The translations under genes and the position numbers were made by a program. A model generated the notes under the pieces. The model searched no databases and was not told where the DNA came from. It was given only the letters and a program-made list of their open reading frames with translations. Shown here piece by piece: positions 36,891-48,413 of a DNA stretch of 64,000 nt. Positions within the stretch are counted from its first letter, which is position 1. Each line of letters opens with the position of its first letter. The stretch comes from Dokdonella koreensis DS-123 (GTDB lineage: Bacteria > Pseudomonadota > Gammaproteobacteria > Xanthomonadales > Rhodanobacteraceae), in contig NZ_CP015249.1 of NCBI RefSeq assembly GCF_001632775.1, positions 1,592,686-1,656,685 on the forward strand. Direction: 5' to 3'.

Positions 36891-37745
36891 ATGAGCGCCA
36901 GGCTGCTGGACGGCAAACGCATCGCCGACGAACTGCTCGACCGCATTGCGGTACGGGTGGCGGCCCGTGTCGAGAGCGGCCGCTCGCGCCCGGGCCTGGC
37001 GGTGATCCTGGTCGGCGACGATGCCGCCTCGGCGGTCTACGTGCGCAACAAGCGGCGTGCCTGCCAGCGCGTCGGGTTCACGTCGCATGCCTACGACCTG
37101 CCGTCGGCCACGCCCGAGGGCGACCTGATCGCCCTGGTCGACCGCCTCAACGCCGACCCGGAGGTCCACGGCATCCTGGTCCAGCTGCCGCTGCCGGCGC
37201 ACGTCGACGCTCCGGCGCTGATCAATCGCATCGACCCGCGCAAGGACGTCGACGGTTTCCAGGCCGAGAACGTCGGCCGCCTGCTGCTGCGCCAGCGCGG
37301 CCTGCGTCCGTGCACGTCCAAGGGCGTCATGACCCTGCTGGCGCATACTGACCAGCCGGTGCGCGGCCGTCATGCGGTCGTCGTCGGCGTCTCCAATCAT
37401 GTCGGCCGGCCGCTGGTGCTGGAGCTGCTGCTGGCCGGGTCGACCACCACCGTCTGCCACCGCTTCACCGACGACCTGGCGCGCTACGTGTCGCAGGGCG
37501 ACATCGTCGTGGTCGCCGCCGGGCGTCCGGGGCTGGTGAAGGGCGAATGGATCAAGCCCGGCGCGGTCGTGATCGATGTCGGCATCAACCGGCTCGAAGA
37601 CGGCCGGCTGACCGGCGACGTCGAGTTCGATGCCGCGGCGGCGCGCGCGTCCTGGATCACGCCGGTACCGGGCGGCGTCGGCCCGATGACGGTCGCGACC
37701 TTGATGGAAAACACGCTCGAAGCCGCCGAAACCTTCTTTTCCTGA
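36891..37745 (+). CDS. folD: Methylenetetrahydrofolate dehydrogenase/cyclohydrolase
   Basis: The 284-residue bifunctional enzyme interconverts methylene-, methenyl- and 10-formyl-tetrahydrofolate with NADP. It shows the YxxxK catalytic pair (YVRNK), [30 protein letters not shown] and the C-terminal [19 protein letters not shown]. In the dinucleotide-binding loop the sequence is [10 protein letters not shown] rather than the common GRSxIVGKP. The chosen ATG gives the family length. An in-frame ATG 12 codons upstream is less likely. It precedes the TRAP operon by 30 bases, though no functional link is known. Confidence 0.94.
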   Translation: MSARLLDGKRIADELLDRIAVRVAARVESGRSRPGLAVILVGDDAASAVYVRNKRRACQRVGFTSHAYDLPSATPEGDLIALVDRLNADPEVHGILVQLPLPAHVDAPALINRIDPRKDVDGFQAENVGRLLLRQRGLRPCTSKGVMTLLAHTDQPVRGRHAVVVGVSNHVGRPLVLELLLAGSTTTVCHRFTDDLARYVSQGDIVVVAAGRPGLVKGEWIKPGAVVIDVGINRLEDGRLTGDVEFDAAAARASWITPVPGGVGPMTVATLMENTLEAAETFFS

Positions 37746-37775
37746 ACGACCCCACCGCACCGGAACGCCAGCGCC

Positions 37776-38633
37776 ATGCCTCGTCGCCGATCGCTCAACG
37801 CCTTTCTGCTGTGCGCCGTCCTGCTCGGCGCATCCGGCTGCGCAAGCATCGTCAACCGTGCCAGCCAGCGGATGGCCGACAACCTGACGGCCGGCATCCT
37901 CAACCAGGACGACGTCGCCACCGCGCGCGACGGCATCCCGGCCTACCTGCTGCTGATCGACGGCCTGATCCAGGGCGACCCGAAGAACCCGGGCCTGCTG
38001 CTGGCGGGCGCGCGCCTCTACGGCGCCTACGGCGGCGGCCTGGTGGAGGACGCGGCTCGCGCCAAGCGCCTGTCCGGCCACGCGTTCGACTACGCGCGGC
38101 GGGCCGCCTGCATCACCGATGCGCCGCTGTGCGCCGCCTTGGACCAGCCGTTCGAGCCGTTCGCGGCGGCCGTCGCCAAGGCCCGCGACCCGGCGCTGCT
38201 GTTCGCGCTGGCCAGCAGCTGGGCCGGCCGCATCCAGGCCAACGCCGAGGACTGGAACGCCATCGCCGACATCCCGAAGGTGCAGGCGCTGCTCGACCGC
38301 GTCGTCGCGATCGACCCGAACCATGCCGGCGGCGAGCCGTACCTGTACCTGGGCGTGCTGGCCACGCTGCGGCCGGCCTCGCTCGGCGGCCAACCCGAGC
38401 AGGGCAAGGCCTTTTTCGAGAAGGCCCTTGCCTTGTCGCAGGGGCGCAACCAGATGGTGCGCGTTCTGTATGCCGAAAAGTACGCACGGCTGGTCTTCGA
38501 CCGGGACCTGCACGACCGCCTGCTCAACGAGGCGATCGACGCGGACCCGCACGCGCCCGGCCTGACCCTGATCAACACGCTGGCGCAGCAGCGGGCCGCT
38601 GCGCTGCTGGCCTCCGGCAACGACTACTTCTAG
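37776..38633 (+). CDS. TatT family TRAP-transporter-associated lipoprotein
   Basis: The 285-residue protein begins with a lipoprotein signal (LLCAVLLGASGC, Cys22). It is helical with TPR-like repeats and carries landmarks of TatT, the trimeric partner of P-subunits in TPAT-type TRAP systems (GLLLAGARLYGAYGGGLVEDAARA, GGEPYLYLGVLATLRP, GKAFFEKALALSQGRNQMV). TatT proteins contain ligand-sized cavities aligned with the substrate-binding subunit. It is followed by dctP, dctQ and dctM in the expected order. Its stop codon overlaps the AGGAG of dctP. Confidence 0.88.
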   Translation: MPRRRSLNAFLLCAVLLGASGCASIVNRASQRMADNLTAGILNQDDVATARDGIPAYLLLIDGLIQGDPKNPGLLLAGARLYGAYGGGLVEDAARAKRLSGHAFDYARRAACITDAPLCAALDQPFEPFAAAVAKARDPALLFALASSWAGRIQANAEDWNAIADIPKVQALLDRVVAIDPNHAGGEPYLYLGVLATLRPASLGGQPEQGKAFFEKALALSQGRNQMVRVLYAEKYARLVFDRDLHDRLLNEAIDADPHAPGLTLINTLAQQRAAALLASGNDYF

Positions 38634-38641
38634 GAGCGACG

Positions 38642-39658
38642 ATGAAACTTCCGATCCGCCCGGCCTGGCTGCGTCTCGCCGCGGCCGCGGTACTGGCCCT
38701 GGCCGGCACCGCCGTGCAGGCCGCGACGATCCGTATCGCGACCCTCGCGCCCGACGGCACCGCCTGGATGCGCGAGATGCGCGCCGGCGCCGATGCGGTC
38801 AAGCAGAAGACCGAGGGCCGTGTCGAGATCAAGTACTTCCCCGGCGGGGTGATGGGCGACTCGCTGACGGTCCTGCGCAAGGTCAAGGTCGGCCAGCTGC
38901 AGGGCGGCGCGTTCACCGCCGGCGAACTGGCCGAGGTGGCCAGGGACGTGCAGATCTACAGCCTGCCGTTCCTGTTCCGCAACCAGGACGAGGTGGACCA
39001 GGTCCGCGCCAAGCTCGACCCGGCCCTCCAGGCCTCGATCCGGGCCGCCGGCTTCGAGCCGCTCGGCATCAGCGGTGGCGGCTTCGCCTACCTGATGAGC
39101 ACGCGCGACCTCAAGAGCCGCGACGACCTCAAGGCGGCCAAGGTCTGGATTCCGCAGGGCGACAAGATCGCCGAGCTGGCGTTCAGGACCGCCGGCATCA
39201 CGCCGATTCCGCTGGCGCTGTCCGACGTCTACACCAGCCTGCAGACCGGCCTGATCGATTCGGCCGCCAACACCACCGCCGGTGCCATCGCCTTCCAGTG
39301 GCACACCAAGCTCAAGTACATGATCGACCTGCCGCTGAGCTACGTGACCGGCTTCCTGGTCGTCGACAGCAAGAGCTGGGACAAGATCGCCGAGGCCGAC
39401 CGGCAGGTCGTCAGCGAGGAATTCGCCGCCGTCTTCAAGCGCCTGGATGCGCAGAACCGGCTCGACAACGCCGCCGCGCTCGATGCGCTCAAGCAAGCCG
39501 GCATGACGATCAACCAGCCGGCTGCGGCCGACGGCAAGAGCTGGGAGGCCCTGGGCCACGAGTCGTACCAGGAGCTGATCCGCCAGGGCGGCATCACGGC
39601 CGACATGCAGCGCCAGCTCGAAGCGGCGCTGGCCGCCGTGCGCGGCGCCGCCCGGTGA
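38642..39658 (+). CDS. dctP: TRAP transporter substrate-binding subunit (DctP family)
   Basis: The 338-residue protein has a signal peptide (cleavage near VQAAT, residue 29) and the DctP/TRAP-P fold: IRIATLAPDGTAWMREM, KYFPGGVMGD, QIYSLPFLFRN and a DVYTSLQTGLIDSAANT ligand-loop region. It captures an organic anion or hydrophobic carboxylate in the periplasm. TatT-associated P subunits (TPAT type) may bind lipidic ligands, but the substrate is not predictable here. AGGAG lies 5 bases before the ATG. It overlaps dctQ by 4 bases (GTGA). Confidence 0.92.
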   Translation: MKLPIRPAWLRLAAAAVLALAGTAVQAATIRIATLAPDGTAWMREMRAGADAVKQKTEGRVEIKYFPGGVMGDSLTVLRKVKVGQLQGGAFTAGELAEVARDVQIYSLPFLFRNQDEVDQVRAKLDPALQASIRAAGFEPLGISGGGFAYLMSTRDLKSRDDLKAAKVWIPQGDKIAELAFRTAGITPIPLALSDVYTSLQTGLIDSAANTTAGAIAFQWHTKLKYMIDLPLSYVTGFLVVDSKSWDKIAEADRQVVSEEFAAVFKRLDAQNRLDNAAALDALKQAGMTINQPAAADGKSWEALGHESYQELIRQGGITADMQRQLEAALAAVRGAAR

Positions 39659-40158
39659 GCCCCGGCGCGCGCCGGGCCCTCGCCTGGCTGCACCGGTTCG
39701 AGGACGGCCTGATCGCCGTCGCGGTGCTGGTGCTGGTGCTGGTGGCCGGCGCGCAGATCGTCCTGCGCAACCTGTTCGAGACCGGCATCGCCTGGGCCGA
39801 CCCGATGCTGCGCGCGCTGGTGCTGTGGACGGCGATGCTCGGCGCGCTGGCCGCGGCCCGCGAGAACCGCCACATCGGCCTGGACATCGTCACCTATTTC
39901 GCGCGCGGCCGGTTCGCGCGCGTGCTGCGCGTGATCGCGCTCGGCTTCGCCGCGGTGCTCTCGGGCCTGATGGCCTGGTACAGCATCACCCTGGTGCAAC
40001 TGGACCTGGATTCCGGCGCGAAGGCATTCGCCGGCGTGCCGGTGTGGCTGGTGGAGGCGATCCTGCCGGTCGGCTTCGCGCTGCTGGCGCTGCGCCTGGC
40101 GGTGCAGGCGCTGCTGCCGCCGCCGAACCATGCGCCGGTCCCGGAGATCGCGCCGTGA
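39655..40158 (+). CDS. dctQ: TRAP transporter small permease subunit (DctQ family)
   Basis: The 167-residue membrane protein has four predicted helices. RNLFETGIAWADPMLRALVLWTAMLGA and ARENRHIGLDI are conserved DctQ features. It starts with GTG overlapping the dctP stop, and ends overlapping the GTG of dctM (each by 4 bases), so all three subunits are translationally coupled. It forms the inner-membrane translocator with DctM. A longer frame open upstream covers dctP in another frame and was rejected. Confidence 0.9.
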   Translation: MSPGARRALAWLHRFEDGLIAVAVLVLVLVAGAQIVLRNLFETGIAWADPMLRALVLWTAMLGALAAARENRHIGLDIVTYFARGRFARVLRVIALGFAAVLSGLMAWYSITLVQLDLDSGAKAFAGVPVWLVEAILPVGFALLALRLAVQALLPPPNHAPVPEIAP

Positions 40159-41435
40159 CCACCGTGCTGCTCGTGCTCGTCCTGCTGCTGCTGGCGCTGG
40201 CCGGTGCACCGCTGTTCGCGCTGATCGCGGCGATCGCCCTGGTCGGCTTCCATTTCGCCGGGCAGGACGGCGCCGTCGTCGCGATCGAGTTCTACCGGCT
40301 GGCCGACATGCCGGCCCTGGTCGCGATCCCGCTGTTCACGCTGGCCGGCTACCTGCTCGCCGAGAGCGGCGCGCCCAAGCGCCTGGTGCGCGTCAGCAAC
40401 GCCTTGCTCGGCTGGCTGCCCGGCGGCCTGGCGATCGTCGCGATCATCGCCTGCGCGCTGTTCACCGCGTTCACCGGCGCCACCGGCGTGACGATCGTCG
40501 CGCTCGGCGCGGTGCTGTTCCCTGCGCTGATGCAGGCGCGCTACGGCGAGCGGTTCTCGCTGGGCCTGCTGACCGCGGCCGGCAGCCTGGGCCTGATCCT
40601 GGTGCCGTCGATGCCGCTGATCCTCTACGGCGTCGTCGCCCAGCAGTTCCACACCACGCCGCCGGTCACCGTCGACGCCCTGTTCCGTGCCGGCGTGCTG
40701 CCGTGTGCGCTGATGGTCGTGCTGCTGTCGGTCTACAGCGTCTGGCACGCGCGCCGGGCCGGTGTCGTCACCGGATCGACCAGCGGCCGCGAACTGGCCG
40801 CCGCGCTGCGCGACGCCGCCTGGGAAATCCCGCTGCCGTTCGTGATCCTGATCGGCATCTATACCGGCGTGCTGGCCGCCTCGGAGGCGGCAGCGGTGAT
40901 GGCGCTGTACGTGCTGGTCGTCACCGTGGTGATCCGCCGGGAGATCCCGTTGCGGCGGCTGCCGGCGGTGCTGCGCGAGGCGATGACCCTGGTCGGCTCG
41001 ATCCTGGTGATCCTCGGCTTCTCGCTGGCGCTGACCAACTGGCTGATCGACACCGGCGTGCCCGAGCGCCTGTTCGACGCGATCAAGGGCAGCATCGAGA
41101 GCAAGACCACGTTCCTGCTGGTGCTGAACCTGTTCCTGCTGGTCTTCGGCATGCTGCTCGAAGGTTTTCCGGCCATCGTGATCCTGGTGCCGCTGGTGCT
41201 GCCGGTCGCGCTCGGCTACGGCATCGACCCGATCCACCTCGGCATCATCTTCCTGGCCAACCTGCAGCTGGCGATCTTCCTGCCGCCAGTCGGCCTGAAC
41301 CTGTTCATCGCCAGCCTGCGCTTCGGCCGGCCGGTGATGACCCTGGTGCGCGCCAGCCTGCCGTTCTTCCTGATCCTGCTGCTGGCGGTGCTGATCATCA
41401 CGTACTGGCCGGGGCTGTCGCTGGCCCTGGTCTGA
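40155..41435 (+). CDS. dctM: TRAP transporter large permease subunit (DctM family)
   Basis: The 426-residue protein has about 12 membrane helices and classical DctM segments: AIPLFTLAGYLLAESG, FTAFTGATGVTIVALG, GSLGLILVPSMPLILYG and FLPPVGLNLFIAS near the end. It is the sodium- or proton-coupled elevator part of the TRAP transporter. The GTG start overlaps the dctQ stop. A near-perfect palindrome lies in the short gap to the convergent protease gene. Confidence 0.94.
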   Translation: MTTVLLVLVLLLLALAGAPLFALIAAIALVGFHFAGQDGAVVAIEFYRLADMPALVAIPLFTLAGYLLAESGAPKRLVRVSNALLGWLPGGLAIVAIIACALFTAFTGATGVTIVALGAVLFPALMQARYGERFSLGLLTAAGSLGLILVPSMPLILYGVVAQQFHTTPPVTVDALFRAGVLPCALMVVLLSVYSVWHARRAGVVTGSTSGRELAAALRDAAWEIPLPFVILIGIYTGVLAASEAAAVMALYVLVVTVVIRREIPLRRLPAVLREAMTLVGSILVILGFSLALTNWLIDTGVPERLFDAIKGSIESKTTFLLVLNLFLLVFGMLLEGFPAIVILVPLVLPVALGYGIDPIHLGIIFLANLQLAIFLPPVGLNLFIASLRFGRPVMTLVRASLPFFLILLLAVLIITYWPGLSLALV

Positions 41436-41440
41436 GCGCT

Positions 41441-41462
41441 CCCGCCGGCCGCGGCCGGCGGG
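41441..41462. terminator. Perfect palindrome between convergent dctM and protease genes
   Basis: Ten-base arms CCCGCCGGCC and GGCCGGCGGG surround a GC centre, filling the 29-base gap between the two stop codons. There is no T-tract. It is a likely shared terminator. Confidence 0.6.
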
Positions 41463-41464
41463 GA

Positions 41465-42220
41465 TCAGCCGCCGAAATCGTCGGCGAACAGCGCGTCACT
41501 GCAGAGGCTGCCTTCGACGCAGAGTCCTTCGAAGCCGAGCAGGAACGGCAGCGCCCGGTCGATCCGCTGGTAGTAGGTGCTGCCGCGGCAGTTTTCGTGG
41601 CTGATGAAGCTGGCGACGCCGAGCGCCACCGGCTGCGCACCGCCCCCGGCCGTGAACAGCGGGCTGCCGCTGTCGCCGAAACATCCCTGCGGCAGGCCGT
41701 CGACGACGACATTGTCGGGGATCAGCTCCGCGATCGTCGTCGCACCGATGCGCTTGCGCTCCGACTGGGCGTTCTCGTCGCGTCCGTAGCCGGCCATCCA
41801 CACCGGGAGGCCGATGTCGGCGTTCGTCAGCGGCGTCGTGCGGACCTCGATCACGGCCTCCACCGCCGGCTCGGCCAGCCGGATCACGGCCAGGTCGAAC
41901 GCGGCGGTGGCCGGGTCGTAGGCCGGGTGCGGCGTGATCGTGGCGATCGGATAGCTGTTGAGCACGTGGTCGCGGTCCGGCCCGGTGAAGAAGACGTCCG
42001 GCGGCGCCACCGTGTCCGAGCCGATGCAGTGCGCCGCGGTGATGACCAGGTCCGGGCCGACCAGGAACGCCGTGCAGCCGAAGAGAGGGCCGTGCATCAG
42101 CGCGCCGATGCCGGGCCAGCGGGCGGAAAGCTCGCCGCCGACGATCGTCGGCGCTTCGTCGGCACCGGCCGCGGGGCCGGAGAGGGCCAGCAGGACGGCC
42201 AGCAGGGGCAGGGGGCGCAT
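41465..42220 (-). CDS. Secreted trypsin-like serine protease (S1) with IFADGFE-like tail
   Basis: The 251-residue protein has a signal peptide (1-20) and almost directly the trypsin activation site (PTIVGGE). The catalytic triad is His64 (TAAHC), Asp109 (FDLAVIRL) and Ser184 (GDSGSP). Only a few residues separate signal and IVGG, so there is little or no propeptide. The end SDALFADDFGG resembles the tails of four other exported proteins here. The chosen ATG is the first with a signal peptide. The upstream frame is Arg-rich. It is divergent from guaB. Confidence 0.9.
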   Translation of the reverse strand: MRPLPLLAVLLALSGPAAGADEAPTIVGGELSARWPGIGALMHGPLFGCTAFLVGPDLVITAAHCIGSDTVAPPDVFFTGPDRDHVLNSYPIATITPHPAYDPATAAFDLAVIRLAEPAVEAVIEVRTTPLTNADIGLPVWMAGYGRDENAQSERKRIGATTIAELIPDNVVVDGLPQGCFGDSGSPLFTAGGGAQPVALGVASFISHENCRGSTYYQRIDRALPFLLGFEGLCVEGSLCSDALFADDFGG

Positions 42221-42350
42221 CGGGCAGGCTCCGTCGGGCGATTTCGGGGGCGTGCATCGTAGCCGGTGGTGCCGCCGTTGCCACGTCACCGCCTGCCTCC
42301 CGGGAGCGCATCCAAGGCGGCCATGGCGCCGGACCGCCGGAACCCGGTAA

Positions 42351-43841
<1,491 letters not shown>

Positions 43842-43849
43842 GGTCGACC

Positions 43850-44449
43850 ATGCATAGGGTGCTGGCATTGATCGTCGCGGCCGCCACCGCATCGGCCGGC
43901 ATCTGCGCCGAGCCGCCCACGCAGCTGCGTGTCCGTCTCGGCGACCAGGACATCCGCCTCGACGCCGGCCAGTCCGTCGAGGTCCGCATCGACGGCAAGC
44001 CGGTGAGCCTGCGCGTGGACGAGCTGCCGTTCCGCCGGTTCGCCGAAGCCGGCATCGCCTTCGACTATCCGCGGCATTTCCCGTGGGAATTCGAGTCGCC
44101 CGCGACCTGGACGCTGGACGGCAACAGCGCCGTCATCATCGTGCTCGGTGCCGAAAAGGGCGAGGGCGCGGACCCCGATGCGGTGCTCGACGGCATCGCG
44201 CAGACACTGAAGTCCAAGCGCCCGGCCCCGCGCGAATCGATCCTGCTGGCGACGCGCAACGGTCCGATCGACGGCGTCGCGATGACCGTGACGCTGGCCT
44301 CCAGCCGGATCCGGAACGAGGCGTACCGGATCGAGGGGCGCTCCCGCGACGTGCTCCTGCTGCTGCAGGACAGCCTGACCGACGACGGCCAAGCCAGTGC
44401 CGAGTTCGTCGCGATGCGCAAGCAACTGGCCCAGACCCTGGAGTTCTGA
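43850..44449 (+). CDS. Exported protein of unknown function between guaB and guaA
   Basis: The 199-residue protein has a signal peptide (1-19, cleavage near ICA-EP) and a mature part with a beta-rich start ([20 protein letters not shown]) and an alpha/beta remainder. No family recognised. The gene begins 8 bases after guaB and ends 4 bases before the guaA GTG, so it is part of the operon. No catalytic or metal-binding motif is visible. Why an exported protein lies in a cytosolic purine operon is unclear. Confidence 0.75.
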   Translation: MHRVLALIVAAATASAGICAEPPTQLRVRLGDQDIRLDAGQSVEVRIDGKPVSLRVDELPFRRFAEAGIAFDYPRHFPWEFESPATWTLDGNSAVIIVLGAEKGEGADPDAVLDGIAQTLKSKRPAPRESILLATRNGPIDGVAMTVTLASSRIRNEAYRIEGRSRDVLLLLQDSLTDDGQASAEFVAMRKQLAQTLEF

Positions 44450-44453
44450 CCGC

Positions 44454-46019
<1,566 letters not shown>

Positions 46020-46638
46020 ATTGACGTCCCTCGAAGACTATCGCCCGCTATCGAAAAACTGCCGCAACGTGTTGTTTCAAGGATAGATACGTCGCGACAG
46101 TTATCGGTGCCCATCGCCGGCCAGCGGGACAGGCTGGCGGTGGAAGTGGTGGTAAGAGGCGAAGATCGCATTGAGACCCTGCCGTTTGCTATCCAGACCA
46201 AACCGGTCGTTGACGGTAAATTTCTCCTCGGGAAAGCTCGTTTGTGCGGCTTTCCGGGCATCAGCAGGTCTCCCGGCTCCTGACGGTAAAAGCCGTCACG
46301 AATGCAGGAGAAACTCCACTGCTTACCGACACCGCGCTGCGTAACCTCAAGGCTAGGTCCACGACCCAGGATGAATGTCGGACCTGGAAAGCCAGTCGTC
46401 CGATTTCTGGCGATACCGCAGCTACTTGCGTGCGGATGAGCTTGCACACTGGCAGCCCGGGAAGGACTCGAAGGTTTCGGAGCCGATCGGGTAGGGTGCT
46501 TCGCCACCGCCCCGATTCAGCATGCTGTAAGCGGTACACTCGCCCCTCTATGCATGGACTGGTCGCTCCTTCGAGGTTGTCCGCTGCCGTGGTGCGCTTG
46601 CGCCGCGAGGGTGGGGCGTCGCCTTGCGGGGGTGGACG
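46020..46638. other. 619-bp non-coding, lower-GC region behind guaA
   Basis: No gene could be supported on either strand. The frames that stay open are antisense or lack any recognisable protein character. Base composition is visibly more balanced than the neighbours. Several hairpins are present, for example GGAAAGC/GCTTTCC with an 11-base loop near 46232, and GACGG/CCGTC near 46280. On the minus strand AGCCGGGAGACCTGCT (46278-46263) resembles the 3' element of adenosylcobalamin riboswitches. On the plus strand, pieces around 46386-46466 recall their core. I could not assemble a full aptamer. No integrase gene or guaA 3'-end duplication was seen. Confidence 0.45.
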
Positions 46639-47034
46639 GTGAACCTGCTGCGCACCATTCGCGGCCGCCGCCTGCGCCTGCGGTTCACCTCGCTGGCCCT
46701 GCTGGCGCTGCTGTTCCAGCAGTTCGCCCTCGCGGCTTACGCGTGTCCGATCGCCGAGGTTCCACCGGAACTTACGATGAGGATGGCTGGTTGCGAAGGC
46801 ATGGCGATGCCGGACCCGGAGGCGCCGGTGCTTTGCGACCAGCATTGCCAGCGCGATCACATCACCAATCCCGATTCCAAGACGCCGCAGGTGCCGCCGC
46901 TGGCCTTGGCGCCGCTGCACTTCGCGCTGACTGCGGCCCTGCTGCCGGCAGTGCAGGCCCAGTACTACGAAGACGTGCCGATCTGCCGGTCCGACCCGCC
47001 ACCGGCGCAGCGCTTCTGTAGCCTGCAGATCTAG
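46639..47034 (+). CDS. Small Cys-rich exported protein heading the cus-like operon
   Basis: The 131-residue product (GTG start preceded by GGGGGTGG) has a basic N-terminus and a signal-like helix (SLALLALLFQQFALAAYA). Six Cys are at 36, 52, 66, 70, 116 and 127, including the CxxxC motif CDQHC, a Met-rich stretch (RMAGCEGMAMPD) and a Pro-rich end. I know no family name. Its position, size, export signal and CxxxC parallel copL of the first copper operon, suggesting a copper-sensing leader protein. A TTG 15 bases upstream is an alternative start. The outer-membrane factor gene follows after 71 bases. Confidence 0.7.
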   Translation: MNLLRTIRGRRLRLRFTSLALLALLFQQFALAAYACPIAEVPPELTMRMAGCEGMAMPDPEAPVLCDQHCQRDHITNPDSKTPQVPPLALAPLHFALTAALLPAVQAQYYEDVPICRSDPPPAQRFCSLQI

Positions 47035-47055
47035 GCCCCGACCGCGACCCATTCC

Positions 47056-47079
47056 CGCGCTGCCGATCCCGGTGGCGCG
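47056..47079 (+). promoter_or_regulatory. Hairpin between the Cys-rich ORF and the CusC-like gene
   Basis: CGCGCTGCC and GGTGGCGCG can form a 9-bp RNA stem (two G-U pairs) around a 6-base loop, 16 bases before the GGAGG of the outer-membrane-factor gene. It does not cover the ribosome-binding site. It may be a pause or processing element, and it resembles the position of the copL-copA hairpins. Confidence 0.3.
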
Positions 47080-47105
47080 CTCGTCGTTGCGTGTTCGGAG
47101 GTCTC

Positions 47106-48413
47106 ATGTCCTTTCCATTCTCGCTGCACCGTCGGTGCGGCATTCGCCGTTGGTACGCGTGGACGCTGGCTCTCGGCGTCGTCCTCTCCCCCGTCTGGTC
47201 CTTCGCGACTGACGTCTCGTTCGATGACGCGCAGCGCCTGGGGGCGGAGCGCGCCCCGATGCTTCAGGCGCGTCGGTCGCAGGTCGCAGCCACGCAGGAA
47301 GAAGCCGTTCGCGCCGCCGCCTTGCCCGATCCAAAACTGACGTTCGGCCTCGGCAACTGGCCGGTCACCGGTGCCGACGCGTTCGACTTCCGCGCCGACG
47401 ACATGACCATGAAGCAAATCGGCGTGATGCAGGAAATCCCGGCGCGCGCCAAGCGGCGCGCGCGTCAGGTCGTGGCCGATCGAGGTATTGAGGAGGCGCA
47501 GGCGTTGTCGACGGCGGAGCAGTTGGCAGTGCGGCGCGGCGTCGCCGAAGCCTGGATCGCGCTGTGGGCGGCCCAGCGCGAGGTCGCTGCTCTGCGGTCT
47601 TTGCGAGAACCCGCTGCCATGGCCGTAAGCACCGCCAAGGCGCGGTTGGCGGGGGGCGCCGACACGGTGACCGGCACCCTGGCCACGCAAGCGGCTGCGC
47701 TCGATCTGGAGAACCGGATCGATGCCGCCGAGGCTTCCGTGGAGGCTGCCCGTGCCGGCCTTGCGCGCTGGCTCGGTGAGGAGCCGGCGGATCTGGAGGC
47801 CGAGGACGCACCGCCCGCGTTGGCGGAACTGCCCGTCGCCCCGGCCGAGCTGCTGAGCTCGATCGATCGCCAAGGGCCGCTGCTGCCGTGGCGTTCGCGC
47901 GAGGCAGTGGCCGAAGCCGAAGTCGATGCCGCGCTGGCCGAGAAGCGCCCCGATTGGAGCCTCGGCGTGACCTACGGACAACGCGATCGGACGCCGACTG
48001 GCAGGCGCCGCAGTGACATGTTGATGGTCGAAGTCGGTGTCGGTCTGCCGCTGTTCCCGCGCAACCGGCAGAACCGTGGCGTGGCGGCACGGCGCGCCGA
48101 ACTCGACGCCGTGGCGGCCGAACGCGAAGACGCCCGGCGCACGCAGGCCGAAGCGGTGCGCCGCACCTTGGCCGCATGGCAGGGCCTTGCGCGGCAGGTC
48201 GCGCGCAAGGAAACCGAAAGCCTCCCACTCGCCCATGACCGTGCCCAGGCAGCGCTGGCCGCCTACGCGGGCGGCGGCGATCTGCAGCCGTGGCTGGAAG
48301 CGCGCCGCGACGAGCTCGAACTGCACGTCGAACACGCCCGTCATCTGGGTGAACTCGGCCGCGCCTGGGCGGCGTTGGCCTATCTGCTGCCGGAGAAGGA
48401 GATTTCGCCATGA
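47106..48413 (+). CDS. Outer-membrane efflux protein (TolC/CusC family)
   Basis: The 435-residue protein has a signal peptide (cleavage near SFATD, about residue 33) and long Ala/Glu/Arg-rich helices with two OEP repeats (about 35-235 and 260-430), as in TolC-type channels. Conserved patterns include ALPDPKLTFGLGNWP and VEVGVGLPLFPRNRQN, typical of the CusC/CzcC group in heavy-metal RND systems. It lacks the lipobox Cys of E. coli CusC. GGAGG lies 5 bases before the ATG. Its stop overlaps the next gene by 4 bases. Confidence 0.88.
   Translation: MSFPFSLHRRCGIRRWYAWTLALGVVLSPVWSFATDVSFDDAQRLGAERAPMLQARRSQVAATQEEAVRAAALPDPKLTFGLGNWPVTGADAFDFRADDMTMKQIGVMQEIPARAKRRARQVVADRGIEEAQALSTAEQLAVRRGVAEAWIALWAAQREVAALRSLREPAAMAVSTAKARLAGGADTVTGTLATQAAALDLENRIDAAEASVEAARAGLARWLGEEPADLEAEDAPPALAELPVAPAELLSSIDRQGPLLPWRSREAVAEAEVDAALAEKRPDWSLGVTYGQRDRTPTGRRRSDMLMVEVGVGLPLFPRNRQNRGVAARRAELDAVAAEREDARRTQAEAVRRTLAAWQGLARQVARKETESLPLAHDRAQAALAAYAGGGDLQPWLEARRDELELHVEHARHLGELGRAWAALAYLLPEKEISP

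Noticed and set aside
35430-38552. A 1040-codon frame extending the metalloprotease upstream across folD and the TatT gene
   Set aside because: The part upstream of 36770 is antisense to well-supported genes and lacks conserved residues. A signal peptide and GGGAG mark the real start at 36770.
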